Shown here: positions 1 through 6,090 of the stretch, in pieces
How positions within the stretch are numbered: the stretch's first letter is position 1
Layout of the letters: each line of letters begins with the position of its first letter
Assembly: GCA_964513415.1 (NCBI GenBank)
Contig: CAZEMX010000058.1
Span: 1 to 11,622, forward strand
Direction: 5' to 3'
Length of the DNA: 11,622 nucleotides
From: Methanomethylicus sp964513415
GTDB taxonomy: Archaea > Thermoproteota > Methanomethylicia > Methanomethylicales > Methanomethylicaceae
Notes under the pieces: model-generated
The model's input: only the letters and a program-made list of their open reading frames with translations
The model's database searches: none
What the model was told of the DNA's origin: nothing
Translations under genes and position numbers: made by a program

Positions 1-16
1 TGCTCAGTCTATCCAT
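1..16 (-). CDS. 5' end of an unidentified gene leaving the window
   Basis: An ATG at 14-16 opens a reading frame with only five codons visible (Met-Asp-Arg-Leu-Ser) before the window ends. The call rests on context: a run of five G on the minus strand (25-29) sits eight bases upstream of the ATG as a Shine-Dalgarno site, and a near-consensus promoter lies at 62-90, giving a leader of about 40 bases. The product cannot be identified. The same bases superficially resemble the 5' half of a tRNA, but the D-stem does not pair well, so a protein start is preferred. Confidence 0.45.
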
Positions 17-61
17 TGTGCTATCCCCCGTGCTGTCGGGCCGGATTGCCCTACGGCAGAC

Positions 62-90
62 AGTCTAACACAATGCGCGCCCGCTGTCAA
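62..90 (-). promoter_or_regulatory. Sigma-70-like promoter for the gene leaving the left edge
   Basis: On the minus strand, TTGACA (85-90, perfect -35) is followed by a 17-base spacer and TAGACT (62-67, four of six -10 matches). Transcription would start near base 55. The -35 box overlaps the TGA stop (87-89) of the helix-turn-helix gene, so the next gene appears to have its own promoter as well as possible read-through. Called by eye against the bacterial consensus. Confidence 0.6.
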
Positions 91-371
91 GACCTAAGTT
101 TAGATCGCTCCCTAGATACCGCCGATGGGTTGACCCCCACGGCCTTTGCAATCTGGCTGGTGGTAAGCTCGGGATTGCTAGCGAGTAGCGCCCGGATTTG
201 GTCCGCATGCGACGGAACACGCGCCCGCGAGCGGGTACAAAGAATCGCACCGTCTGCAATCTCAGACAGTAGCCCCCCGATGCTGGCCGCGCCTAGCCCG
301 TCGAGGATCGGCCGCAACGCGGCGCGCGATTCTGGGGATAGTTTCACCCCGTAGTTGCTGGACCTTGCCAA
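87..371 (-). CDS. Small helix-turn-helix DNA-binding protein
   Basis: A 94-residue basic protein. Its C-terminus (about residues 69-91, containing LTTSQIAKAVGVNPSAVSRE) has the shape of a helix-turn-helix: a first helix with Gln-Ile-Ala, a turn at Val-Gly-Val-Asn, and a Ser/Arg-rich recognition helix. It is likely a DNA-binding regulator, but the target and sign of regulation are unknown. A hydrophobic, Gly-rich helical part (residues 20-45) may dimerise. The start is TTG at 369-371, chosen because GGAGG lies four bases upstream and the gene has a promoter at 404-432; a GTG at residue 9 is an alternative. A TTG start would keep expression low. It lies beyond a hairpin that probably ends the lysis transcript, so it appears separately transcribed. 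The fold is inferred from one motif only. Confidence 0.75.
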   Translation of the reverse strand: MARSSNYGVKLSPESRAALRPILDGLGAASIGGLLSEIADGAILCTRSRARVPSHADQIRALLASNPELTTSQIAKAVGVNPSAVSRERSKLRS

Positions 372-403
372 AATACCTCCCGTATAAACCGAATATCCGC
401 ACC

Positions 404-432
404 AGTGTAGCGCGCGGCGCGCATCTTGTCAA
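404..432 (-). promoter_or_regulatory. Near-consensus sigma-70 promoter for the helix-turn-helix gene
   Basis: Minus strand TTGACA (427-432, six of six), a 17-base GC-rich spacer and TACACT (404-409, four of six). The predicted start near base 397 leaves a leader of about 25 bases before the TTG codon at 371, with GGGAGG in it. The site sits just downstream of the hairpin at 448-479, the expected order for the end of one operon and the start of the next. Confidence 0.7.
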
Positions 433-447
433 CCGCCCGGACAAAGT

Positions 448-479
448 GAGGGGCGGAGCCACCGCTAGCCCCGCCCCTC
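448..479. terminator. Strong GC-rich hairpin, probable end of the lysis operon
   Basis: A perfect 9-bp inverted repeat (GAGGGGCGG at 448-456 against CCGCCCCTC at 471-479) encloses a 14-base loop. It begins 26 bases after the holin stop codon, where a terminator for the minus-strand late operon is expected. The bases after the stem on the minus strand are ACTTTG, so the U-tract is poor; it may terminate weakly, need a factor, or instead protect the 3' end of the mRNA. Confidence 0.5.
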
Positions 480-504
480 TCGCCCCCAAACCGCAGGTTG
501 TAGG

Positions 505-774
505 CTAGTCCAGAGGCCGCCGCGTGACAGTCCGCAGAACGGCGAAAATCGCGCCGATCACGGTAACGATGCCGCCGGAAACTTCGGGATCGGCGGCAGG
601 AATGTAGCCGAATACCTGCGCGGCGCCTAGAACGATGGTCAGAGCGGCGAACCAAAGCGTCTTGGACTTATACCACGCCGTAACGGCATCGGCCCCTAGA
701 AACGTCTCTAGGATTTCGACTAGCTGCTCTTCGGTGGCCAGCGGAGTCTCCGCAGCCTTGACAGAACCGGCCAT
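505..774 (-). CDS. Putative holin (two transmembrane helices)
   Basis: An 89-residue membrane protein. An acidic N-terminal helix (residues 12-30) precedes a Tyr-Lys-Ser-Lys-Thr motif and a first membrane helix (about 38-57), then a short loop with Pro and a second helix (about 66-82), ending in a basic tail (Arg-Thr-Val-Thr-Arg-Arg). Size, topology and position next to an amidase endolysin fit a class II-like phage holin, which makes the membrane lesion that frees the endolysin at lysis. The start is ATG at 772-774: GAGGTG lies six bases upstream, whereas an ATG 13 codons further up lacks such a site. A promoter-like sequence at 840-869 could give it independent control. The call is based on topology and neighbours; another small phage membrane protein is possible. 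Confidence 0.68.
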   Translation of the reverse strand: MAGSVKAAETPLATEEQLVEILETFLGADAVTAWYKSKTLWFAALTIVLGAAQVFGYIPAADPEVSGGIVTVIGAIFAVLRTVTRRPLD

Positions 775-839
775 AGTTGCACCTCGTGTTGATAGTCGGA
801 TGTTGGCATGCAACGATTAGTACAACAATCAATGCAATG

Positions 840-869
840 ATTATACGATAAATCGTCGCGCCCGTTCAA
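840..869 (-). promoter_or_regulatory. Promoter-like site with palindrome upstream of the holin
   Basis: Minus strand TTGAAC (864-869, four of six -35 matches), an 18-base spacer and a perfect TATAAT (840-845). The predicted start near 833 gives a leader of about 60 bases to the holin ATG at 774. It fills the only AT-rich gap in the late genes (about 775-871). A 12-bp perfect palindrome (ACGATAAATCGT, 845-856) touches the -10 box and could be an operator. If active, it would add holin transcripts beyond those read through from the tail genes. Confidence 0.55.
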
Positions 870-871
870 CG

Positions 872-1531
872 CTACGGATATGATGCTCGCGGCGGCGATG
901 CGTCACCGTATTTCGGCCCCCGCATCGTGGCCAAATGGGCCAGGAGTCCGCCGGGGCAAGCTGTGCTCATAATCTCGCGGTGCCCGCGCCAGGGCTTGCC
1001 GCCATAGGCCGCGTCCAACGCAAGGAACACCTGATAAACGCTGGCCAGCATGGCCGGCGAGGGGGCTTGTGAAACGTAGTTGCCAGGGACAGAGACATGG
1101 ACCGTATACGGGTTGTGCTGAGCCGCGCCATATGACATCATCGAAGGCGGGATTAGTAGCTCTACGCTACCGTCAACACGGACGACGACATGATACCCGT
1201 CCGTATCCCATCCGCGCGACTGGACATGATACCGCCAAAGGTTGGCGCCCGTATCGCCCTGACTTCCGGCGGTATGGTGAAGGATGTACGTCCTCACAAC
1301 CGCCCCGCGCGGCCTGAACACAAACCCGCCGCCAAAGCGGTTGGCGTATCCCTGGCCCGTAAATCCCACGTATTTAGACCCAAGGCGCCGCTTTAGCTCG
1401 CCCTCGAATTTATAATCCTGGGCTGTCCACGATGCGGACGGCATCGATAGCGCGCCACTTGCCCCCGTCCGCTTCCCACCACGCGGCGCCGGCCCATCGG
1501 CGTGGATTGCGCGCCTGATTAGCTCCAACAC
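872..1531 (-). CDS. Endolysin: N-acetylmuramoyl-L-alanine amidase (Amidase_2/PGRP fold)
   Basis: A 219-residue enzyme predicted to cut the bond between N-acetylmuramic acid and L-alanine in peptidoglycan. The Amidase_2 core starts near residue 78: Ile-Leu-His-His-Thr-Ala (84-88), with His85 as first zinc ligand, Gly-Tyr-His-Val-Val-Val with Asp-Gly (112-121), then Gly-His-Arg-Glu (183-186) and Thr-Ala-Cys-Pro-Gly (190-194). His184 and Cys192 are eight residues apart, as for the two C-terminal zinc ligands of T7 lysozyme. Thr190 replaces the T7 lysine, as in many PGRP-type amidases. Residues 1-70 are Gly/Arg-rich and unassigned; I see neither a signal peptide nor a clear C-terminal wall-binding domain, so export would depend on the holin. 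The start is GTG (1529-1531) with AGGAGGGG five bases upstream, abutting the stop of the preceding gene. Confidence 0.93.
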   Translation of the reverse strand: MLELIRRAIHADGPAPRGGKRTGASGALSMPSASWTAQDYKFEGELKRRLGSKYVGFTGQGYANRFGGGFVFRPRGAVVRTYILHHTAGSQGDTGANLWRYHVQSRGWDTDGYHVVVRVDGSVELLIPPSMMSYGAAQHNPYTVHVSVPGNYVSQAPSPAMLASVYQVFLALDAAYGGKPWRGHREIMSTACPGGLLAHLATMRGPKYGDASPPRASYP

Positions 1532-1543
1532 TATGCCCCTCCT

Positions 1544-1876
1544 CTACCGCTTTCCGCCATAGGTCAGAATGCGTCTCGTCTCGCGGTCCACACTCAGGAT
1601 CGCATAGCCCGCTATGTCCACCCACGGCGATTCCCCCATTTGGTCTTCCTGGCCGCCGGACGTGGCCAGCCGCTTCAGCTTGTCGAATACCCGCACGATT
1701 GCGAGCATGTCATCATAAGCCGACACCGGGACACCATCGGGATACAGCAGCCGCAAGGCGTCGCCGGCCGCCCCAAAAGCGTCCCCGTAGGCGGCTTGCT
1801 TGCCCTCTACAATCGCCCCGATATCGGCCCCGATTGAAACATAGTCCACCGGATCACTTGCTAGATTCTGCGTCAT
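1544..1876 (-). CDS. Small helical protein resembling the DUF1599 (Nmad1-like) family
   Basis: A 110-residue, apparently all-helical protein with a pattern often seen in phage proteins: Lys26-Gln-Ala-Ala-Tyr-Gly-Asp (26-32), Tyr-Asp-Asp (54-56), Arg62-Val-Phe-Asp-Lys-Leu (62-67) and Glu-Ser-Pro-Trp-Val-Asp-Ile-Ala-Gly-Tyr-Ala (82-92). From memory this resembles DUF1599, also named nucleotide modification associated domain 1, which is related to MazG-like all-alpha NTP pyrophosphohydrolases. The conserved acidic and basic residues could bind a nucleotide, but no activity is proven and no base-modification enzyme is visible here. The ATG lies inside the end of the preceding gene (23-base overlap), with a GGGGGA-like site nine bases upstream. 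Family assignment is moderate; the gene itself is secure. Confidence 0.7.
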   Translation of the reverse strand: MTQNLASDPVDYVSIGADIGAIVEGKQAAYGDAFGAAGDALRLLYPDGVPVSAYDDMLAIVRVFDKLKRLATSGGQEDQMGESPWVDIAGYAILSVDRETRRILTYGGKR

Positions 1877-2108
1877 CGATCATCCCCCACCTGTCGCGTG
1901 CAATCCTGCTAATCTCACCCCATAATGGACCGGGATCGTCCTCATCGTCGCCGTCTCCCGCGCTAAGCTGGACGTTTAGCGATGCCCCTACAACGCGATC
2001 CTTTATATCATCCTGGCAGACAATGACAGCCATGGCCCACATTAGCATTTTGTGCCCGAACACCGCTTGCATGACCCTCATGCACTGCCGGCATACCCAC
2101 GGGATCAT
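1854..2108 (-). CDS. Hypothetical 84-residue protein with CxxC and acidic patch
   Basis: I do not recognise this protein. It begins Met-Ile-Pro-Trp-Val-Cys-Arg-Gln-Cys, giving a Cys6-x-x-Cys9 pair, followed by His19 and Cys31, which could form a small metal site or a redox pair. Residues 21-30 are hydrophobic but short for a membrane helix. The middle has an acidic stretch (Asp-Gly-Asp-Asp-Glu-Asp-Asp, 52-58), and the C-terminus is charged and helical. The gene is credible because an ideal AGGAGG lies just upstream of the ATG (2106-2108), and it fits between the phosphoesterase gene (eight-base gap) and the DUF1599-like gene (23-base overlap). Confidence 0.68.
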   Translation of the reverse strand: MIPWVCRQCMRVMQAVFGHKMLMWAMAVIVCQDDIKDRVVGASLNVQLSAGDGDDEDDPGPLWGEISRIARDRWGMIDDAESSK

Positions 2109-2116
2109 GATACCTC

Positions 2117-2992
2117 CTAGGATAGCACTTGGATAGCGTCACGGCACTGCAAGCCCTCGCTATATACACCGTCCGCCTTCTCCTGCAACCATGGCCGGAC
2201 GCGCGCGTAAGACGTTCCCACGCTGCCAGGGAAGTACAACGCTTGCTCAGAGTACGCGGCGCCGTCTTCGTGCCATGATCGCATGAAGGTTCCCGAGACA
2301 AACGCCATGGTCCGGTGATTGTAAAGTTTTCCGTTCGTCGTCACGCCCACGCGGTTGACTGGCTCGATAACCTCATCATGAACATGGCCATGGATTGCAA
2401 GATCGCAATCAAACGACCACGCGATGCGCTGTAGGCCAAGCGCCTTTGCCCCCTTCAATCGACCACCACCCGCGCCATGATGCAGCCATATTCGGACGGT
2501 GCGAGTACCGCCGCCCGCTCGGCCAAACCGCAGCAACAGGAATCCCGTATAACCAAGGTCAAGCGATTCATCCGCCCATTGTGTCGCGGGCTTGATCGCC
2601 GAGACAATCTCACTGTGAACGTGGCGCTCGTTGTACTTGTGAATCGTCCGCTCGTGATTCCCGTACAACATGGCAAGGCACTTATTATGAATCGGCGCCG
2701 TCAACTCTAGGTATCGGTCCCGTTGCGCGGCCACCAGATCCTTTAGGTGGACTGGCCTAATCCAACTCGCCAATTCGCCCGCCGAAAATCGCGGGTCTTT
2801 TAGTCCGACCGCGTCGATTGCGTCACCCATTCCGATCCAGTATGCGTTGGGATCCTCCGCAACCCTGGCCACCACCCGCGAGAACGCCTTTTCGTCGGCG
2901 GCGCGGTGACCGATATGAACGTCACCAAGGGGCCAGACGTCCATCATGCCGTCGCGCCCGCTGTGCACAATGTTGCGCGTCACCACCTTCAT
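2117..2992 (-). CDS. Calcineurin-like metallophosphoesterase
   Basis: A 291-residue protein with the complete motif set of the calcineurin-like metallophosphoesterase superfamily, which uses two metal ions to hydrolyse phosphoesters: Gly-Asp24-Val-His26 (23-26), Gly-Asp57-Ala-Ile-Asp (56-60), Gly-Asn112-His113-Glu (111-114), His171-His172-Gly, and His201-Gly-His203-Val-His205. These residues would hold the two metals and the catalytic pair. The substrate (nucleic acid, nucleotide, phosphoprotein or lipid) cannot be read from sequence. Similar genes occur in phages, more often near replication or packaging genes than between tail and lysis genes. No signal peptide or membrane segment is seen, so it should act in the cytoplasm. 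ATG at 2990-2992 has AGGAGGTG seven bases upstream. Confidence 0.9.
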   Translation of the reverse strand: MKVVTRNIVHSGRDGMMDVWPLGDVHIGHRAADEKAFSRVVARVAEDPNAYWIGMGDAIDAVGLKDPRFSAGELASWIRPVHLKDLVAAQRDRYLELTAPIHNKCLAMLYGNHERTIHKYNERHVHSEIVSAIKPATQWADESLDLGYTGFLLLRFGRAGGGTRTVRIWLHHGAGGGRLKGAKALGLQRIAWSFDCDLAIHGHVHDEVIEPVNRVGVTTNGKLYNHRTMAFVSGTFMRSWHEDGAAYSEQALYFPGSVGTSYARVRPWLQEKADGVYSEGLQCRDAIQVLS

Positions 2993-3040
2993 CGTAACAC
3001 CTCCTAATTATCCGCGCGGTCTGCGGAGCGGTTTAGGGCA

Positions 3041-3199
3041 TTACCCTTTCAGTAGTAGGTTCATTAGCGCGCCTATCACGCTGGCCAATACAGCCAGCAC
3101 GGCCCATCGCTGATTAGACTCTAGGGCGGCGACCCTCAGCATAAGCGATTCGACCTTGACCTGCAAGGACGCGACCGCAATATCAGTATCGGATGACAT
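3041..3199 (-). CDS. 52-residue membrane protein, XhlA-like (coiled coil plus anchor)
   Basis: A short gene easily missed by length cut-offs. Translation gives a 52-residue protein: a soluble helix with heptad-like hydrophobic spacing (residues 7-28, Ile-Ala-Val-Ala through Ala-Ala-Leu-Glu-Ser), then Asn-Gln-Arg-Trp and a membrane helix (about 33-50, rich in Ala, Val, Leu) ending Leu-Leu-Leu-Lys-Gly. This layout of coiled coil, Arg/Trp boundary and single C-terminal anchor matches XhlA-type phage proteins that assist holin and endolysin in lysis, but the assignment rests on architecture. ATG is at 3197-3199 with an AAAGGCGG-like site upstream; the TAA is at 3041-3043, 48 bases before the phosphoesterase start. 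It may act with the holin near base 600. Confidence 0.68.
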   Translation of the reverse strand: MSSDTDIAVASLQVKVESLMLRVAALESNQRWAVLAVLASVIGALMNLLLKG

Positions 3200-3218
3200 T
3201 AGCGGCGCCGCCTTTCGC

Positions 3219-3323
3219 CTAGTAGTGTACCACGAACCGTCGGATAATCTCTAGGAGTACGATAATCTGGAAGACAGCGGCAGACCGAAACAGAATCCGA
3301 TAGCCGCGATAGGGTGCGATCAT
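3219..3323 (-). CDS. 34-residue single-pass membrane peptide
   Basis: A tiny gene starting at ATG 3321-3323 and ending at TAG 3219-3221. The peptide is basic at its N-terminus (Met-Ile-Ala-Pro-Tyr-Arg-Gly-Tyr-Arg), has one hydrophobic helix (about residues 15-28, Ala-Ala-Val-Phe-Gln-Ile-Ile-Val-Leu-Leu-Glu-Ile-Ile) interrupted by one Glu, and then Arg-Arg. GAGG lies eight bases upstream of the ATG and overlaps the stop of the protease gene, the same arrangement used by the secure genes around it. Function is unknown; its size and place beside an XhlA-like protein suggest a lysis accessory or small holin-like peptide. It fills what would otherwise be the only sizeable gap in the operon. Confidence 0.5.
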   Translation of the reverse strand: MIAPYRGYRILFRSAAVFQIIVLLEIIRRFVVHY

Positions 3324-3328
3324 GATGC

Positions 3329-4480
3329 TTACCTCGCTACAGCGCGAGCGGCATTGACGCGGCGCCCGCCCGGAAGGGCAGGCCGAATATCCGCGCGTGA
3401 CCGGATGCGCCAGCTAACACCCGCCGGATTGCGGACAGATTGAGCGACAAGCGCGGCGACGCCAGACACAACCGGCGCGGCCATGCTGGTCCCGTCCATA
3501 TAGCAATACTCGCCGCGAAGCCCATAGCATGTGGACAGGATGCCAACACCCGGCGCCGTAATGTCCACCGTCCGCGCGTGATTAGACCACGGGGCCATTT
3601 CGTCGCGCAAGTTGGACGCGGCAACAGACAGACAGTCGGGATAAGCCGATGGGTAGTCCAGCCGCGACGATCCATCATTGCCCGCCGCGCACACAGGGAT
3701 GGCCCCATGCGCGACGGCATAGGCTAGCGCGCGCTCTAAAACGACGGACGGATCGGGCGAGCCTAGCGATAGGTTGACCACCCTGGCCCCGTTGTTGACA
3801 GACCAAACGATGCCCGCCGCAATCCAGTCATTGTATCCGATGCCGTCCGCACCCAAGGCGCGCGCCGCCAGCAGGTCCACCCCCGGCGCGATACCGGAGC
3901 CGCCGCGTCCGTTGGCATAGCGCGCCCCGATGATTCCGGCGACGTGCGTACCGTGCCCGTTCTGGTCAACCCATGTCCCGCTACCCGTAAAGTCCTTGCC
4001 CGCCAGAATCGACAGATCGGCATGCGGAGCAATCCCGGTATCGACAACCGCCACCCGGACGCCGACGCCAGTAAATCCCGCGCGCCATGCGCCCGCGCTG
4101 TCCACCCTCGCATGATGCCACTGGTCCGCGAGTAGCGGGTCAATGGCCGCCAGGGGCGCGGAAATGGCACTGTAAGGCGTGTTCACCCCTGGCCCTGCCT
4201 CTAGGCTGTCCCTGCGATCCGCGCGCGCCCCCGAGCGCCGCAGCGCGGCCAGTGCCGGCAGGCCGTCGACTGATACCACGGACACACCCAGCGCGGCCAG
4301 TTCATCCGGAGTTTCCAGAACCGTGACACCGTCTATCGCGGGGATATCGCCGACCCTGCCGTCCGGCCAGTAGACGACATACTGGCCGGCTATCGCAGCA
4401 TCCTCAACCGCTGGCGCAACCGTGGCCGCGCCGCTAGTGGCGACGACCAGTGACGCGATGATCGCAATCAACCGCCTCAT
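3329..4480 (-). CDS. Secreted subtilisin-family (S8) serine protease
   Basis: A 383-residue S8 protease. It opens with a signal peptide: Met-Arg-Arg, a hydrophobic core (4-13) and Ala-x-Ala-type cleavage options near residues 19-24. Residues about 30-115 may be a propeptide but are not strongly recognisable. The catalytic domain has all key motifs: Asp147 in Val-Val-Asp-Thr-Gly, His176 in Asn-Gly-His-Gly-Thr-His-Val, the oxyanion Asn268 in Ala-Ala-Gly-Asn-Asp, and Ser332 in Gly-Thr-Ser-Met-Ala-Ala-Pro. Cys264/Cys283 and Cys318/Cys326 could form disulphides, fitting an exported enzyme. The ATG (4478-4480) has AGGGGGT seven bases upstream, overlapping the stop of the tail gene. A catalytically complete secreted protease between tail-tip and lysis genes is unusual; it could cleave host surface proteins or an S-layer, mature a tail protein, or change the lysogen. 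Enzyme class is secure, role is not. Confidence 0.95.
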   Translation of the reverse strand: MRRLIAIIASLVVATSGAATVAPAVEDAAIAGQYVVYWPDGRVGDIPAIDGVTVLETPDELAALGVSVVSVDGLPALAALRRSGARADRRDSLEAGPGVNTPYSAISAPLAAIDPLLADQWHHARVDSAGAWRAGFTGVGVRVAVVDTGIAPHADLSILAGKDFTGSGTWVDQNGHGTHVAGIIGARYANGRGGSGIAPGVDLLAARALGADGIGYNDWIAAGIVWSVNNGARVVNLSLGSPDPSVVLERALAYAVAHGAIPVCAAGNDGSSRLDYPSAYPDCLSVAASNLRDEMAPWSNHARTVDITAPGVGILSTCYGLRGEYCYMDGTSMAAPVVSGVAALVAQSVRNPAGVSWRIRSRADIRPALPGGRRVNAARAVAR

Positions 4481-4491
4481 ATCAATACCCC

Positions 4492-6090
4492 CTACGGTCC
4501 AGGCGCCGCGTCTGGAACGGCCGGGACTTTATAGGCGACCCCCGCCGCATCCTTGACCTTGAAATGATGCGTAGTCTGCACGGACCCCGCCGTAAAGTCC
4601 GCGACAATCTCAAACGTGACCACGTCAGGCGTACCGCTGGAATCGCTATTCGCTGAATCCGTGGCGGCAGTCCTGGCACGCAAATACGTGGCCGCGTCGA
4701 TGCCCTTTAGCTCTAGGTAATGCGAGTGTGTTTCGGCATCGGTGCTTGACGTTTGGGCCAGGATGTACGCGTAAGACTTGATATCGTCCGGATCAACGTC
4801 GCTTTCACCGTCCGCGTTTTTCCCGGCGCCACCGCCGCGCCCGCTGCCACCACCACCGCCGCCGCTACGGGCCAACTGCCGATCAACGCTGATCGGCTCG
4901 CGGCCTAGCACAATCTGCAACTCGGGCGGCCCCGGCGACTGAAACTCTAGCTGCAATCCGGTGATGTAGTCTTGCACCGTGATCCCGCGCAAGCTATCGA
5001 ACACCGTGATTTTATCGGATAGCAGGAAGTCGCCGTAACACGATCCATCAACCTCCCTGATCCGTGCCTCATATGTCGTCAGGGCTCCGGCTTCCTGCGT
5101 GATGATGAAGTCGCTATTGTTCGTCGCGTCCTGATTATTCGCGGAGCGCCAAACTTCGCCCGTCTCGCGCGTCCCCACGTCGTCATAACTGGACTTATTG
5201 CCCGCATACTTGCGGACCTGAGTAGTCCGGCGCTTCTGGCCGCGCGTCTCGCATACGTTGGACTGAGACAGCCGATCCGTTATCCGCTTGAAATACGACA
5301 ACCCGCCCCGCTCGCGGTCAAACTTGACGGTCGCCGTGCGATCCGTTCCGGTTGCCGGATAGCTGGTAGTAATCGTGAACGTGGTTCCACTCCAACTACC
5401 GCTAATCCCAAGGCCATAGCGGCGCGCGAACTCGCGCGATTCTTCGCCTAGCCCGCGCCCGTGATCCCATCGGTGTGTTACGGTGGTCGGGTGTGACGTG
5501 CTGTCTGCCGCGACGTTGAACGTCCAGCCGTTGCCCACGTTCGCGCGAGACACCACGAAGGACGATGACGTAATAGGGTCACTAACCCCGCTCGCGTATT
5601 GCGCCGGACTTACGCCGCCAGTTGCGAAATTAGCGCGCCAAAGTGCTTTCAGAATGTTGTCCGCCTTGCCGCTTGACGGGGCATAGCGATTACCATCGGA
5701 GCCCATGACGAGCCGGCCAGACAGGAACCAGTCAACCCAACTGATACAGGTCAGGCGGACATTCACAGGGACATCGTCGGGACCGCTGCCCGTCTCTTCC
5801 GCGTCCTCGTCTTCCATGACAACACAGACGCCGTCAAAGAATTCATTGTCACGATACCAAACGCGAACGCGATACCCGCTAAACTCACGCGCAAACGCGG
5901 ATGAACCGGAGTAGATAGCCGAACATATCGGATCGGCTAGGTCTAGCACGACCTCGCACTCCCCGCCCTCAAACTCGCGGATTTTTGCGGACACACTGAC
6001 AAGCCGCGAGACAGCCCCGACGATGGTCATACCAGGGTCGTAAATGTCAACGCGCACGTCGTGATAATCGAACGATGCTGAGCTAGTCAT
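4492..6090 (-). CDS. Gp37-like tail-tip/baseplate protein with extra C-terminal domain
   Basis: A 532-residue virion protein placed right after the distal-tail gene. Residues about 10-400 resemble the siphovirus ReqiPepy6 Gp37-like tail protein family: an N-terminal beta part (Val-Asp-Ile-Tyr-Asp-Pro, Phe-Glu-Gly-Gly-Glu-Cys), a middle with Ser-Trp-Val-Asp-Trp-Phe (117-122), and the closing stretch Val-Gln-Asp-Tyr-Ile-Thr-Gly-Leu (372-379) to Gln-Ile-Val-Leu-Gly (392-396). Such proteins form the hub at the tail end and may carry host-recognition parts. A Gly-rich linker (409-424) joins an acidic, Ser/Thr/Ala-rich domain (425-532) of unknown kind. The chosen ATG (6088-6090) shares its A with the stop of the previous gene (TAATG), implying coupled translation; the frame is open for 62 more codons upstream, but those overlap the distal-tail gene. 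Confidence 0.8.
   Translation of the reverse strand: MTSSASFDYHDVRVDIYDPGMTIVGAVSRLVSVSAKIREFEGGECEVVLDLADPICSAIYSGSSAFAREFSGYRVRVWYRDNEFFDGVCVVMEDEDAEETGSGPDDVPVNVRLTCISWVDWFLSGRLVMGSDGNRYAPSSGKADNILKALWRANFATGGVSPAQYASGVSDPITSSSFVVSRANVGNGWTFNVAADSTSHPTTVTHRWDHGRGLGEESREFARRYGLGISGSWSGTTFTITTSYPATGTDRTATVKFDRERGGLSYFKRITDRLSQSNVCETRGQKRRTTQVRKYAGNKSSYDDVGTRETGEVWRSANNQDATNNSDFIITQEAGALTTYEARIREVDGSCYGDFLLSDKITVFDSLRGITVQDYITGLQLEFQSPGPPELQIVLGREPISVDRQLARSGGGGGGSGRGGGAGKNADGESDVDPDDIKSYAYILAQTSSTDAETHSHYLELKGIDAATYLRARTAATDSANSDSSGTPDVVTFEIVADFTAGSVQTTHHFKVKDAAGVAYKVPAVPDAAPGP

Noticed and set aside
1..31. Minus-strand sequence resembling the 5' half of a tRNA (TAGC...AATGGATAGA...GAGCA)
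   Set aside because: The D-stem has a mismatch and the loop is too long; a Shine-Dalgarno site plus ATG in the right place after a promoter explains the bases better. The rest would lie outside the window.
16..354. Plus-strand 112-codon open frame at the left end
   Set aside because: It runs antisense through the helix-turn-helix gene and its promoters, and its composition looks random.
344..655. Minus-strand 103-codon frame spanning the holin end and the hairpin
   Set aside because: Its translation is extremely Arg-rich and it overlaps the holin in another frame as well as the hairpin and promoter; typical GC-rich shadow.
775..813. 13-codon N-terminal extension of the holin
   Set aside because: The internal ATG at 774 has a GAGGTG site six bases upstream; the upstream ATG has none.
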